A stretch of DNA of 30,324 nt from Acanthaster planci (lineage: Eukaryota > Echinodermata > Asteroidea > Valvatida > Acanthasteridae): positions 1 to 30,324 of the forward strand of contig NW_019091695.1 of NCBI RefSeq assembly GCF_001949145.1. The letters run 5' to 3'. Numbering within the stretch: the first letter of the stretch is position 1; every line of letters starts with the position of its first letter. A program made the position numbers and the translations under genes. Under the pieces are notes generated by a model. The model did not search any database and had not been told where the DNA came from. It was given only the letters and a program-made list of their open reading frames with translations. Below, piece by piece: positions 1-11,730 of the stretch.

Positions 1-1404
1 AATACATACAACATGTGCTATTGTAACATGGTGATAGTATACACATGTATACGCTCACATGTGCATGTACGTGCATGTAGCCAAAGGGGCGATTTACGAA
101 TAATGGCATTTTGGTATCTGAGATTTTGGAACAACTACTAGGAATCTTGAAAATGCTATTACAATGTATACGTACAACAACTTGACTGAACGAAAGACAA
201 GTGTAAAGGCCACCTCGCCCACAAAATCTAGTCGTGAGCGCTGGTCGCCCGGCAGAATTGGCTTCTCTCCGGGGATACCTTAAAATCAAGCACGAACCCT
301 ACTATGATCAGTATGCATCCAATCAAACATCGTTTTTTACGGCTATTTATGATATCATTGGCCTTATATGGAACGTGAAAGCAGAGAAATTGACGTGCAT
401 GATGTTGTCTGAATATACAAAAGCATAATCGGATGTAGTGAGAATATAGCATTGTTGAGCCGCGGAAATGCCTTACGTTGCATCTTCTCCGTTAATCGTT
501 TGTGAATTCTCACCACGTGTGTTTCCAACAATCATTTGATGTGGGCATCGTATGTCCGAACACTCACGTGTGCCAAGGTTTGGGGTTTCAAATTCATCAA
601 ACTTGTTATCTAGTCTTCGTGGTGTGTTGCTTTTTCTTTAATTAAGTTTGGTTTGGTTTGAAAGTGCTATGTTCGATGATTTTTTGGTTAGGTTTGGCGG
701 TTTGTTTGAAGCACAAAAAGGTACAGAGGAGTACGACAATACTACGTAACGAATCCCTTTTAAACCCGATTTTTGGGCTCCATTTTGCTTTTATATGTTC
801 AACCTGTACTCAGCAAGCAGTCATTTATAGCAGAATTGGGACATTGCCAGAGGAAAAAGCGTGTGAACTTCAAGCGGGCACGCGGCTGTCAGGATATCAG
901 TCTCAGTTCCAAGCTTCAGAGATTATTTTTGTAGAGCACCCTTCCACAGTTTTGGACTTACTAAACAGAACGCTTACCATAAAGAGGACCCGTTCTGCAC
1001 TATCTGCCATTTAGCACTGGGGTCTCGGGTAAAAACTAAACGATGATCAAGGAAACCACAAAATCTTTACAAAAGGCGATCAACAAGTCTTGGGTCTTAC
1101 TCCAGGTGTAGATTGGCCAGTTGCAATGTCTGGAACACCCCAACATTTTCATGGACCAATCAAGGTGCCGATTTTGGAGTCAAATCGCTTAGCAACAAAC
1201 CATGTCAACAATTGTCACTTTGGGTGTTTCGGTGAATAGCTTTCGATTTTCCCTGATTTCTTTAAAAAGGTTTAATGTTGATTTATAATAATGGCAAAAT
1301 TATGTGGACCATTAGTGTTAAGGGCAACTATTATAAAGGGTAAAAAAATCAAGGGATGGACCTGCAGAGTGAATAAACTCAGAATTTTCATCTTTGGCTA
1401 TCAA
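1..1404. other. Left-edge non-coding stretch
   Basis: I see no gene that can be supported here. The first 75 bases are rich in overlapping palindromes of the ACATGT and GTATAC kind. Open frames at 658-1014 (118 codons) and 1033-1239 (68 codons, no early ATG) show no recognisable domain and fit chance in AT-rich DNA. Confidence 0.5.
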
Positions 1405-1500
1405 ACATGGACATGGGCGACAGGTGCCCTACAGTTCGACTGGTCAGGCCTTCTGGCGTATGCCTTTCCTTCGATATCCCACTCATCCTGTCGATACATT
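1405..1500 (+). pseudogene. Remnant of DIRS/Ngaro-like retroelement (RNase H end)
   Basis: In the frame of the 1291-1722 open frame, the translation contains WATGALQFDWSGLLAYAFP. This resembles the conserved end of the RT-RNase H region of tyrosine-recombinase retroelements (DIRS, Ngaro), where a WATDAL-x-DW-x-G-x-x-AYAFPP type stretch is typical. Only about 30 codons match. The sequence upstream does not preserve the rest of the domain and nothing downstream resembles a recombinase. The usual Asp in the first position of DAL is Gly here. I infer an old decayed fragment. The match comes from family memory rather than an alignment, so a chance resemblance cannot be excluded. Confidence 0.4.
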
Positions 1501-1938
1501 GACTTTATGTTGAAATCTGAAGTGGATGTTCCGCTGAAAGAACCTAAAAGAGCATATTTCAAGGAACAAAAGCTATGTGTAACAGAGTGCGAAAAACTTA
1601 ATGCTTCTGCGACCCACAGCAAAACAGTTGTGGAAATAAAAGCCAAAATGGAGTCCAGTATATCGGATATTCAAGATGAAAAAAATGCAAGCCACATTTC
1701 TTGCAGTACATGTATATCATGAAGATATTAAGCAAAGTGCTCTGAAGTCTTACTGTGTTGACTTTTATGAAGAAATCACCCTGTATTTGGCTCAAGAAGA
1801 TGTACATTCCCATGATGGGGACATTGGATCCGAGGATTTAAATGTACAAGAAAACATTCTCGATTAGGTTGTTCAAATAAAGTTGAAGGAAATTCATCAG
1901 CATCGTCATGTTTTTTAATGTGAATAAACGTAATAAAG
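1501..1938 (+). other. Open frames ending at polyadenylation-like signals; possible last exon
   Basis: An open frame runs to 1722, and an overlapping one in another frame runs from 1676 to 1867. The latter ends in an acidic tail, and an AATAAA hexamer lies at 1876-1881, ten bases after its stop. Two further AATAAA-type hexamers follow by about 1938. A pyrimidine-rich stretch followed by CAG near 1707 could be a splice acceptor feeding the second frame. No domain is recognised. This could be the 3' end of an unknown gene or of a decayed element, and chance is a real alternative. Confidence 0.15.
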
Positions 1939-4081
1939 TCCAGTTTGCCGCTGTCATGACAAAGGCACTCATGAATAAGCATGTGTTGGTTCCTTTATAA
2001 AAATGGTGAAAATTTGAAGAGCAATTATTATTAAGACTAAACTAAGAAACAAGCAAATCATGGAAATGGCTTCATGTAAACAAAATATGCTTGTACTGTT
2101 TTGATGGTACTTTCGATGCTGGACATTATACAGTGTATCTCTAATAATTATCCTCGATGTGATTTTGAGTCATATAATCCAAAAGATTTGATAGTGTCTG
2201 ATATATCTGTACAATGTGAAGCTGTGGCTAGAATTTCTTTTCTCGTGTCTTATTGAGTTTCACAGCTGGTAATGAGTGGGTCTAAATAACAGCCATTTTG
2301 TATGATACAATTAATCGTTTTCAATACCAAAGTGCACACATTTTAATCAAAGAAAAAATACTTTTTTTGATGATGAACTTTTGACAAGTATTTCAGAAAC
2401 TTTTTTTACACATGTATCATCAGTAGTAAGCAAAATACCCTGGTTTGAAATATATCTGGTTTTGATTTCTTAAGATCTAAATGAATGACTTGAAGTGATA
2501 TCCAAATATGATACTTTATCACCATTCTGATTAAGTTAGTTTTCTTCAGTGTGTATAAAGCAACCTTTTTGATTTTTACATGATACTATTTGAGAACAAA
2601 GTATTTATACATGTAACATCATTTAGAAAGTTCAACAAAAGAGACCCTGCATTTTTGTCTTGGTAAATCAAATGTGACATTCATTGGAAGGGAAATATGA
2701 TCAGAAGTGTATACATCATGCATATACATGTACATGTAGTGTATACATGTACCATCTTTTTTTTATAAAAGCAACTAGACAATAATTCAAAATTGTAACT
2801 TAATCTCTAATGACAGAAGACTTGTGTGATATTTATAAAAAAAATTACTTGACATGTACATGTGTAATCAAATCAATTGTAATTTTGAGCCCTGTGCATT
2901 AAAGGAAATATTTGTCCTGAAAGTTGTCCTGAAACTTGATGAACATGGACCCATCGACCATTGTACACATATGTGTTGCTTTCAGGAGGAGTCCTTTTTT
3001 GGCATGACATTTTCGCTGTCTCCTCTTTTTGGGATCCGGCTCATATTCATGGGAAACTGGTCCCCTGTGTTGTTGTTAGTTCACACAGCTGCAATAATGA
3101 AAATATACAATACTTTTTTAGAAAATTTTAAACAGAAACAGTTCGATACTGTATTTAGACAATATCTATCCGTGTGCATGTTGTAAGGATTAAACTAAAA
3201 GGTTTATACTTGTTACAAATATAAAAAATTAGTTTGTATTGCTGTTTGTATTATCCCCCCATGATGCCAAGCAAATTGTAACTCCACCCTAAGCTTGCAA
3301 ATCAAAAAAAAGGAGAGAGAAAAGAAAAAAAATTCGGGGGCCTTCCAAAAAACCAAACAAATAAACAAACTTGGAAAAAGGTGAATTTATTTCCAACCGA
3401 CAAAAATCCAGCAGTTTTCAATCTTCAGGAAATGAACCAAAAATAATTGATATGGTCCGTCACAGTGCTTATAATAAAATGGATGAAATAAACAGGGGAA
3501 CAAACGACATAAACCAGCCAAACTAGCTCAACTCGCCCATGGAGCTATACGACTTGCCACACTGTGAAACAAGTGTGCAAGGACAATGACCTGATGAAAC
3601 TGAAACATAAAACATACCTTTGTGGAGGCTTTTGACCTCTGTGTTCTTGGTTTCCTTCACTCATTTTTCTCGCAGAGACAAACTATGTCGACGTTTTTAA
3701 AACATTAGTCACTGTTTTTACATTTGCCAAATAGCCAAATCAAGGTATGAAAATTATGGAGGTACAATCCTCCAATGAAAACAACTGGTCGATGACCGTG
3801 AGTTCATTGTCGCCGAGTCTAGCGGCACCGGCTGTACAGCCGTCAAATTTCGTTATTTTTAAACTCTTGCGAGGAAAGTGACGGCATAATCACGTGACGA
3901 CTTCAAGATGACGACATCACCGCTTGATTAAGCGACATAAACAGGGACAAGCGACATCGCCTGTTCACATAACTATGTACTTTGCCATTAACGTTACCAT
4001 GATTACCAATGGTGTAGGATACTAAGCTACAGGACATATTTCAGACGGTGATTGTTATAGTGGAAATGTTACTTACTGAGT
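1939..4081. other. Non-coding stretch
   Basis: I see no supportable gene. It is AT-rich, with several TACATGTA palindromes between 2600 and 2870 and a purine- and A-rich low-complexity run at about 3303-3368. A 110-codon open frame at 2854-3186 has no recognisable features. TTTATT at 3386-3391 reads AATAAA on the minus strand and could serve the minus-strand exon at 4082-4491, with a long 3' UTR. This last point is speculative. Confidence 0.45.
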
Positions 4082-4491
4082 CTAGATGAATTCGTTCTCA
4101 TGGGGGTCGACATTGATGTATGGTAAATGTCTGATACATGTAGGCCTAACTCGCTGAGGCTGCCTCTCAATCTGCACGTGCCGAGGCTGCCTCTCCATCT
4201 GCACGTGCTGAGGCTGCCTCTCCATCTCTACTTGCTGAGGCTGCCTCTCTATCTGCACGTGCTGAGGCTGCCTCTCCATCTCTACTTGCTGAGGCTGCCT
4301 CTCAATCTGCACTTGCTGAGGCTGCCTCTCCATCTGCACTTCTTGAAACTGAACAAATACGTTTTTCAAGACCCTTCTTATTTCATCTAGTTTGGCCTGA
4401 TATCTATGGCACCTCAGAACCACAAACACAGTCAGCAGAATGATAAGAAGTATTGTCCCCCCAAAAAACCAAAATACCACTTTCTCTTCAA
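4082..4491 (-). CDS. Exon of a single-pass membrane protein with ERQPQ repeats
   Basis: The open frame runs on the minus strand from a candidate splice acceptor (ATATACAG, ending at 4492) to a TAG at 4082-4084, about 135 codons. There is no ATG near its start, so this is probably a terminal exon rather than a whole gene. Right after the acceptor come a few charged residues, then about 18 hydrophobic residues (TILLIILLTVFVVL). A basic patch (RCHRYQAK) and a short amphipathic stretch with Lys and Arg follow. This pattern fits a type I or single-pass membrane protein with a cytoplasmic tail. The tail is seven 9-residue repeats of the form V-(Q/E)-(M/I)-E-R-Q-P-(Q/R)-(Q/H/R), then a unique C-terminus ending in HENEFI. 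The upstream exons, and any extracellular domain, would lie above 4500 and are not recognised. The function is unknown. Transmembrane segment, basic stop-transfer and in-frame repeats together make chance less likely. Confidence 0.5.
4151..4339 (-). repeat. 27-bp coding minisatellite, seven units
   Basis: Seven tandem 27-bp units (GCTGAGGCTGCCTCTC... on the plus strand) encode the seven 9-residue repeats of the membrane protein. The period is a multiple of three, so the array keeps frame and also leaves the opposite strand open. Units differ by only a few bases, and two alternating versions (VQIERQPQQ and VEMERQPQH) suggest that a two-unit block was duplicated. Confidence 0.9.
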
Positions 4492-4604
4492 CTGTATATA
4501 TTTCCAGGTATTGAAAACAGCTTCAAGATAACTTTAACTTTGTATCTGACAGAACGGCTCCAGGACATGTCATGCATACATGTGTACACCACACGTTTAA
4601 AACA

Positions 4605-4618
4605 GCGCCCTCTATAGT
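4605..4618 (-). promoter_or_regulatory. CTCF-like motif
   Basis: On the minus strand the 14 bases match 11 of 14 positions of the CCASYAGRKGGCRS consensus of CTCF, including the AGRKGGCRS core. CTCF is conserved across bilaterians. A dispersed repeat that happens to contain AGCGCCCTCT is an alternative. Confidence 0.25.
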
Positions 4619-5384
4619 TCAAAGTTTGCCAGGCGCAAATGTTCGTTGTGCGCATCGTGACTGTTTACTGCATTCGCGTTGCACACCCTTCAATGGAACT
4701 AGCGGGTGCCACGCAAAGGGCTGGTTTAATTAGACTATAGTTGAGCTGTAGACATTGTAAATTTGTACTGTGTATAGAACCCCAGAAGAAATGGAAGCAA
4801 AATTGAGGTATTAATGGGTAAGGGACGGAGAACAGATGAGGGACTCTGCACAGCTTTGTAAGGGTAATAGTCGAGGAACTATTAAAACTGGACATGTTGG
4901 ATCATCGTTTCTTTGTAAATTCCATGTAGGTTTCATGAACAGGATGTGACATCAGGTTTTCTTTTAAATGTGATCTTTTCCTGTTTCGTTTTCAGTCTTA
5001 GGATTCCCCATTTTTTAAACCCCCCCCATGGAAAAAAAAGACTGGCCTCATAAAAGGAAGCGGACGTAAACATGGTTTTTTACTTAATTTTTAAGGGTTG
5101 CATGAAATGTGATCTTTTCCTTTCAATCTCTGGGAAAAACATAATCATAGATTGTTTTCTCACCACACCAGGACGGCGCATTTTTTCAAGCTTTTGCTTT
5201 TTTAAATTGAGCCCAACTTGGACTCAAGATGTGACATCAGCCCGGCCAGCCTGTTTTTGAAGATGGCCGTCAGCTTACTTTGCCTAAAATGTTACACAAT
5301 TATTCGATATGGCCATGTTCCCCACACCACGCACCCGCTTTCACTGTAGACTGCCAGGCGCCGGGGGACGACGTTGTGGGTCAA

Positions 5385-5465
5385 GATCAAAGATTGTATA
5401 GCGCCGCTGGGCAACTCTCCACTGAATTGAAACGCGTAATCGCCACGGGCGCCATTTTGGTGTAA
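5385..5465 (-). repeat. Dispersed repeat, copy 1
   Basis: Read on the minus strand, this segment starts with ACACCAAAATGGCG and ends with CGGCGCTATACAATCTT. Both blocks recur in the same order and at similar spacing at about 9808-9910 on the plus strand. The middle is poorly conserved. It is probably a decayed short dispersed element of unknown class. Confidence 0.35.
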
Positions 5466-7479
5466 TATGCGCCACAGTATAATGCGCGCCAAGTACAAAA
5501 AATGTACATGCATACTGAACGTTTTCGGGCGGCGCTCCGTGTACGCATGGGTCGTAAAGCACAATGTCGTCGACGTGCATAGCCATCAACCATTTTCTTC
5601 TCCACCAGGTCTATGCATCGACAGCAAAAGCAGGTTCAAGAAAAGCGGGGAACTATAATTCTTACGTTTTCCCAAGAACAAAGAAAGGCGAGTAGTAATT
5701 TAAAATAGGCAGACAATCGCGCCAAAAATCAACACAATCTAAGCTAGATTGAGCCCCTAAATTAATGACGTTCATATTTGTAACAAACCTCTGACCCATG
5801 AATGCATGTACATTGTAATAGGCTTAACATTCTACTAAACACCTAGGCATATGCTGCAAATATTTACTGGCATATAGGATGAAAACTGCACCACCTTCTT
5901 TAAGAGTTTCATCAAGCATTCTTTATTTCAGACAGAATGGACAGTTAAAAAACAAAAGTGCAGAAACTGTACAGTTTGTAAATTCAGACTTTTTGCACTT
6001 AAGAAAAAACCTGAATTTCACTATGTGCTTACATTTATTCGATTTTTCCATTAGATTACAGATGCCAATTCTTTGTTCAAAACACCCACAGGAAGGATCT
6101 TCTGAAGAGAACCCAATGGTGTCTCTACACAAACGTCTGCCTGTGTTCCAATTATTATGAACCCACTTATGTGTCACTTATGGTGCTGTCACATTCCTTT
6201 GTTGACTTCTGTACTCTCTGTGAACAGGTATTCAGAACAGAAACAGATCTTCCACAGAATAACCAGTGCAATTTGCCAGCAGACTACAATTACAGCAATC
6301 TGAATGTGTGGACTTTTAGTAGTGTTGTATAAAAAGGAACAATGCCGACAACAGGTACTAACTTTTGAGAAAGGAACTTTTATTCTAAACTATTTACAGC
6401 TTGTACGAGAGAGAGTGGGAGTACTGCATGCAGAGATGTTGCTTGGAGAGTAGTTGTGATGAGACTGGCTAAGAATGACCAAATGGTAAAAATATGGTTG
6501 GGCACACAGGCCAGAAGAACAAGGGTAAATCTAACTAAAATCTAATTACGAAGTAATAAATCCTAGACCAGATGTCTGCCAGAGGAATGTGGTAAGAAGG
6601 CCAAAGCAATAAAAGTGGGTCCTTGTGTAGGAGTGCTCTTAAATCAATTAGGAGGCTTGACATTACAGGGTCAAAAGTTTAAGGCTCCTAATCTACTGCT
6701 GGGAAAAATGTACATGGAGTCTACTGTAGATGCAAGTGTTCTTATTTTTCCAAGGGGGGAAAACGCTACAGACTAACAATGTCTATGCTCCCACTGTAGC
6801 AAGATTTGTTAGCATGCGAATACAGTATGCCCTCAAATTTAAATGCAGGGAATTAAAAGATTTCTATGTCAAGTGGGTGAACAAAAAAGCAAAAATGGTA
6901 CAAGTAAAAGTACAGTATCCTACGCCTATTTTGGAGGTATGGTAGTACTTCACATGAATTACCCTGTGGCTTCCTGAAGCACACGTGTAAAGGTCAGAAC
7001 ATATCTGCACTGATTTTTGGAAAGCAATTTTCTGACCAGAAAACAAAATTTAACACAAATGATTTAAATACTGATTAATATAACTTTTCCTTCAAACATA
7101 TTTTCTGAACAGATCTGACAACGCAGGTTATCTTGGTGCTTAAGAAGTTAAGTGAATAACCTTCTTGCCATGTTATCGACAGAAATGTTCCCTCATTGTA
7201 TCAATACTGGGTGTGGATTAAGTTAACTCATTCCCTCATTGCATTGTTGCGTTCCCTAAATATCAAGTCGATGGTAGCATGAACTTCATTAGTGTCTACG
7301 GGATGTGATATTTGGGGTCAACAATTTATTAAAGGGTGGACGTGAAACAAGGGGTTTGGGTGACAGTCAAAGTGTATGGTTGGTTTATTGCTCTCACTTC
7401 TCTTCATCAAAGTTCAATGTGGGTTTGAAGACAGGTGTAGCTTAGCATAGTACAACACACAAAAGGCAAAGTTATAGAG

Positions 7480-8050
7480 AGGCGAAGTGTACATGAGTGT
7501 AACTAAATTACGGTTTGGCAGGACCATTGGAAATGCAAGTCAGACGGAGTGGGTTACGGTACGTGTGTGTAGCATCGCACAACTAGGCTACACTCATCGG
7601 GCCGGGNCCACCACGGTGACTAGCAAGGGCTGGACGGGGCCAGCGCCGGTATGTACCGACCGCACTGCCGCTCAGACTGCAATGAGGTGAGCGCAATGAT
7701 AAGATCGCCGCACTGTGTACCATTGGCTCAGCGTAGAGACGGGGAGGACCGGGCTAGTTAGCAGGACATGGGTGGCCAGGGACCCGGGGGTGTCTCGCCC
7801 GGCAATCGGTTCGGACGTAGCGGTGACGGGCCGCTACGGCTAATTCGTACAGCTTTCGCATCGGTCCAGGCTGAGCTAGCTGGCCAGTCATATGGTTACA
7901 TTTCTTCGCCATAAAAATGGTTACTATTGCACTTCTCCCGGTGAGGGTCCAACCGCCGCACTACGTTGGGTTCCGCTCTCGCAATACGGGTTTGGTCCGC
8001 AGCACTTGACCGACGAGCTTAGGAAAATCTGCTCTATTTATAGGCCTAGG
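7480..8050. promoter_or_regulatory. CpG-rich, promoter-like segment
   Basis: Base composition changes sharply to GC- and CpG-rich between about 7500 and 8010, unlike the AT-rich surroundings. A good donor splice site (AATGAG|GTGAGC) lies on the plus strand at 7686/7687, at the end of a 67-codon open frame (7487-7690). On the minus strand a strong TATA box (TATAAATAG) lies at its right edge. This could be a promoter with a non-coding first exon, on either strand. No protein domain is visible, and there is one ambiguous base at 7607. Confidence 0.3.
8034..8042 (-). promoter_or_regulatory. TATA-box-like sequence
   Basis: The minus strand reads TATAAATAG, close to the animal TATA consensus. It would place a start site near 8005, leading leftwards into the CpG-rich segment. 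A chance match in AT-rich DNA is possible. Confidence 0.3.
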
Positions 8051-8517
8051 AATTAATAAAATTTGAGCGTCGCTGAACAGCTCAACCAATGAAAATCTTC
8101 GATCTCAAAGGGTCACATGACTTCCTGCTAGAGTCGTATGCAAGAATCTCAGTGTCGTGTGTAGCAATGTAAAATACAGAATAAGAAGTCACGTGTACAA
8201 AGTGTACAGCCGGGTGCGTTAAAGTGCTTACCCGGTCATCTGTGGCGAATGATTGACAGTTATAAAGTCTGAGGTTTCTGGACATTAGCATTTCAGGGAA
8301 CCTTACCACGCCCAACCACGCAGCCACATGGAGGGGAATTTCGACATGCCAAAACTAAGCAGAGAAAACACAAGAATAAAGGAGTGAAGGAACACGCGAT
8401 CACGCCAGAGTACAGCATGAATAACTTAATGCAAAATTAGCGTCTCTGCTACATGTCTATAATGCATAGCTGAGCTAAATAAGAGACCCTGAGAAATGCA
8501 AGGACCGAGAACGAGTA

Positions 8518-8531
8518 AAACTAGGGGGCGC
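8518..8531 (+). promoter_or_regulatory. CTCF-like motif
   Basis: AAACTAGGGGGCGC matches 12 of 14 positions of the CCASYAGRKGGCRS consensus, lacking only the leading CC. It lies about 500 bp from the CpG-rich segment, in the opposite orientation to the motifs at 4605 and 29788. Confidence 0.3.
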
Positions 8532-9807
8532 TAGAATTCCAAGATTTGTGGGTGCGCAACAGTATTCATATTTTACTTTGCTTTTTTTGTAGTTCAGGCT
8601 GCCATTTTCAGAAGAGCATAAATTTTCATTTTTTGGCAGGATTTCCTCAGGACAACTCCTTTTGCAATTTTAGGGTAAATATTTTTGGCTTAGGCAACTT
8701 TTGGTAACATTTGAGCAAAACACTGAATATGGCGTTTGTATCAATTGAAATCTTTAAATGGATCTTTTTCGAATGATTTATTTGAAGCCACAACATCTCT
8801 ACAGAGAGTAATACAAATCTTTCAAGAAAACTAATTACATACCTGTTGTTGTTTGTAGACTGATCAATGATCTTCTGCAAAGTTGTATTTAACAGATGAG
8901 AAATTTTTTGAATGAAAAAAGCAAACACAGAAATGGTACACCTACAAACTAAATTCTTATGTGCATGTTAACCCTTCAGTGCAGGGTGTAAAACTGGAAA
9001 GTGGAAGATTTTTTCTCTAGACAAATTCTACTCTAAAAATATTTACGTGAATATACAGTACTTTACTGCTGATGGACATGCATGATAGAAGTTGGCAGTG
9101 GCCACGTAACGTTAAAGGTACAAATTCAAATTCTGGTATACATCATGTACATGTATATAGGCTCTACAGCATTTTTGTATTAATTATTAGGCCTAATCCT
9201 ATGTGAATATTCATGTGTGAATAACTACTGTTTGCCAAGAAAAAAATGAAAGATGTACACAAGCCAAAAGATCAGGAGCTGTGGTTAAAAAAAGGGTTAC
9301 GGTCCATCTTCATTTAACATTATATTACTGTGGCAGCCATGAAATATTTTATTATTTAAGAACACAGCTGTTCTTTTAAATTAAAGTTTTATCTCTTTCT
9401 AGAAACTTTAACCTTCTGATATTCAAGACATCATTTTGGTTCAGAGGTGTCATGAAATAAAAGAACTCCACTTTTGTAGGGTAATTTAGTCAACATTTTG
9501 GGGGAGTGAGTGACTTAAGTTGTGATGAAACGTGCCGTGGGATATCTGCGCCCAGGCGGCCTACGCACGAGAAACATGTATGTACACATAGGGCCTAGGC
9601 CGCAACACAGAGAGTGTAACCACACAGAACACACCAAAATTCTCCGATTTCATCTCCAACGGTTTTACGTTGTGATGTTACACATTTCTATTTATGATAA
9701 ATATAAGTTTCAATCTTAATTGAGGGTAAATATTTACCTTACTGACCTTTTTTTGTGGATAGAGCCTCCCGTCACCATGTCACATGTACAAACAGCTCGC
9801 CATTTGC

Positions 9808-9910
9808 ACACCAAATGGCGGAATGTGACCTCCATGAAATTAACACGTGCGAGATGGTCAGTTCCCCATCTTGCGCCGCTGCACGGCGCTATACAATCTT
9901 ACGTCAAGAT
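9808..9910 (+). repeat. Dispersed repeat, copy 2
   Basis: This is the partner of the minus-strand copy at 5385-5465. It shares ACACCAAA(A)TGGCG at the start and CGGCGCTATACAATCTT near the end, with a diverged middle. Confidence 0.35.
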
Positions 9911-11525
9911 GGCGCTGATCAAATCCAAGATGGCACGGTTACGGTCTTTAGGGGTGCCTTCCCCCAAATGGTTGTATTTCTGCGTGCGAGCTCATTAATA
10001 TTTTGTGATCCCACGGGGTTTTCACAATAAGGCAGGCCATAATCAGGAGGCAGCATAGAAATATTTCTATAAATCTCGAATTTAAGACTGACAGTTTCCA
10101 GTTCAGGGTATTTCTTTCACAAAAAGCCCGAATTTGCCAACCTATGTTGGATAGAGGAGGGAGGCTACATTCAGAAATGAACACTTAGTTTTATCGCTAT
10201 TTTTGGCGTATCTTCATTCAAAGGCGAATAAAAATTTTTTTGTGGCTAACCCCCATGAAATTGAAACGAAAAGTGATCTCCTGGCCATAATATTGAATTT
10301 CCAGTGAAAAAACGGAGGCCAACCTCTTCACGAGAGTCAACAGGCGACACTATTTTGGTCCGATTTTGCACTGTTTTGTATGGGCGCGTATTTGGAGTAG
10401 TGCAACCTTAGTATAGAAGATGTCAATCTTGACCTTTGACCTTTTGCAAAATTATGATTGGTCGAGAGTCGTTACAAATATGCAAAGTGTTTTAAATGCT
10501 TATATGTATACAAGCAATATACATATAGTATCATACAACACTCAAGGCAATTGGATTGCGCCAAGCTTTCGGAGACTAAGCTCCTTCAAGGCAAGCTGTG
10601 TGAATTCACAACTCACACAGCCAACCAACTCAGTAAAGCGCAGGCGCACCGTGTCAAATATTTCATGGGAAAGGCTCATTGTGGGAAATGCTATGCCGAA
10701 AAGGTTCCCAGTGGCGGATCTGTAGGAAGGGGTTTACTCCCTTGTGCAACCTTAGGCGGCCAAACAAATTTTGGGACAAGCCAAACAAAACAGAAAACTA
10801 TTTGCAACAAAATTGCCTTCTCGTTTTAGCACCAAAATAGTGCTCCAGAATCCCCCCCGGTAAAAAGCCCTCCCTTGGGCTGCCAAAAATGTGGCGAGCC
10901 AAAAATAGAAAAAAAAAATTAAAAATACAAATTGCCTTTCTCGTTAGCCCAAAATTCTTTCATAATGCCTCAGCAAGCCTTCGGCTTGTCCCGCCGGTCC
11001 CCCCTCCCGAGGTACAATACATGAAGCTCTCCCATGTGCAGGAGTTCGTGAGTGCCCCGTCATTATTCCTATAGCTCTAGTGCCGCTGGTGATGTTTCAC
11101 TTCCAGGAAAGTCACCCTTTCGTGCGGTACTTAAGCCCAAGCACAAATGATAAATAGGTCATAATACTCCAGGGCTACATGATGAAACAAATTTAAAACC
11201 CACTTTTGATGTAAATTGGTGTCTCATTATACTGTGTTAAATTGTACCCAAGGTACGTGAACTTGATAACCCCAAAGTGATTAATGATGTGATTATAGAA
11301 TTCGTACAGTATGTAAAAATTTATCTTTCAAAGGATGAATGACATTACTTCAAAACACCCAGAATTTTCTTTTATTAAAATATTTTCTTTACAATATGTT
11401 AAAAATAGGAATTTAGAAATATCAAATGACAATCTAGAAGATTTGTGCAAGCTTTAAACGGACTGATGAGAATTACAGGGTGCTTAACAGCAGTACATCC
11501 ATTGCTGTATTGTCATTTAATGTTT

Positions 11526-11690
11526 GTCATGTTTCATGTCAATAGGAATTAACACTGTATGATAGGTGCTTCACCACCCCAGTGAAAGCTGGAAAAGATC
11601 ACTCAGGTGGGACTCGAACCCATGACCTCCTGCTTACTAGTGCAGACCTCTTAACCCTTAGTGCAGTCTTAGTGCAGACGTTGAATCCCG
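11526..11690 (-). repeat. tRNA-derived SINE, left copy
   Basis: Read on the minus strand, a tRNA-like head contains a perfect pol III B box (GGTTCGAGTCC, 11610-11620) followed by CCACCTGAGTGAT. A tail with GGTGGTGAAGCAC and AATTAAC-type blocks follows, running down to about 11526. The head shares most of its bases with the plus-strand copy at 11731-11914. Its A-box end is diverged, and a short GCACTAAG-type duplication sits there. The SINE family cannot be named from sequence alone. Confidence 0.65.
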
Positions 11691-11730
11691 ATTTAAACCA
11701 GCCAGGGGTCCGAACTAGCCAGCCGACACC

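Larger units (their letters stand above)
4492..7479. other. Non-coding stretch
   Basis: I see no supportable gene. Upstream exons of the minus-strand membrane protein may lie here but are not recognised. Around 5250-5660 the sequence is more GC- and CpG-rich and carries several small overlapping open frames on both strands without family features. The 14-base motif at 4605-4618 and a dispersed-repeat copy at 5385-5465 are listed separately. Confidence 0.4.
8051..11525. other. Non-coding stretch
   Basis: I see no supportable gene. It holds a CTCF-like motif at 8518-8531 and a dispersed-repeat copy at 9808-9910. There is also a weak duplication around 10810 and 10930, where AAATTGCCTT(T)CTCGTT recurs about 120 bases apart. 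Open frames at 10420-10829 overlap one another and lack family features. Confidence 0.45.

Noticed and set aside
1033-1239. 68-codon open frame including VDWPVAMSGTPQHFHGPIK
   Set aside because: It lacks an upstream start and a recognised family; the length is within chance for the composition.
2854-3186. 110-codon plus-strand frame
   Set aside because: Cys- and Phe-rich without pattern, composition like the flanks, no domain.
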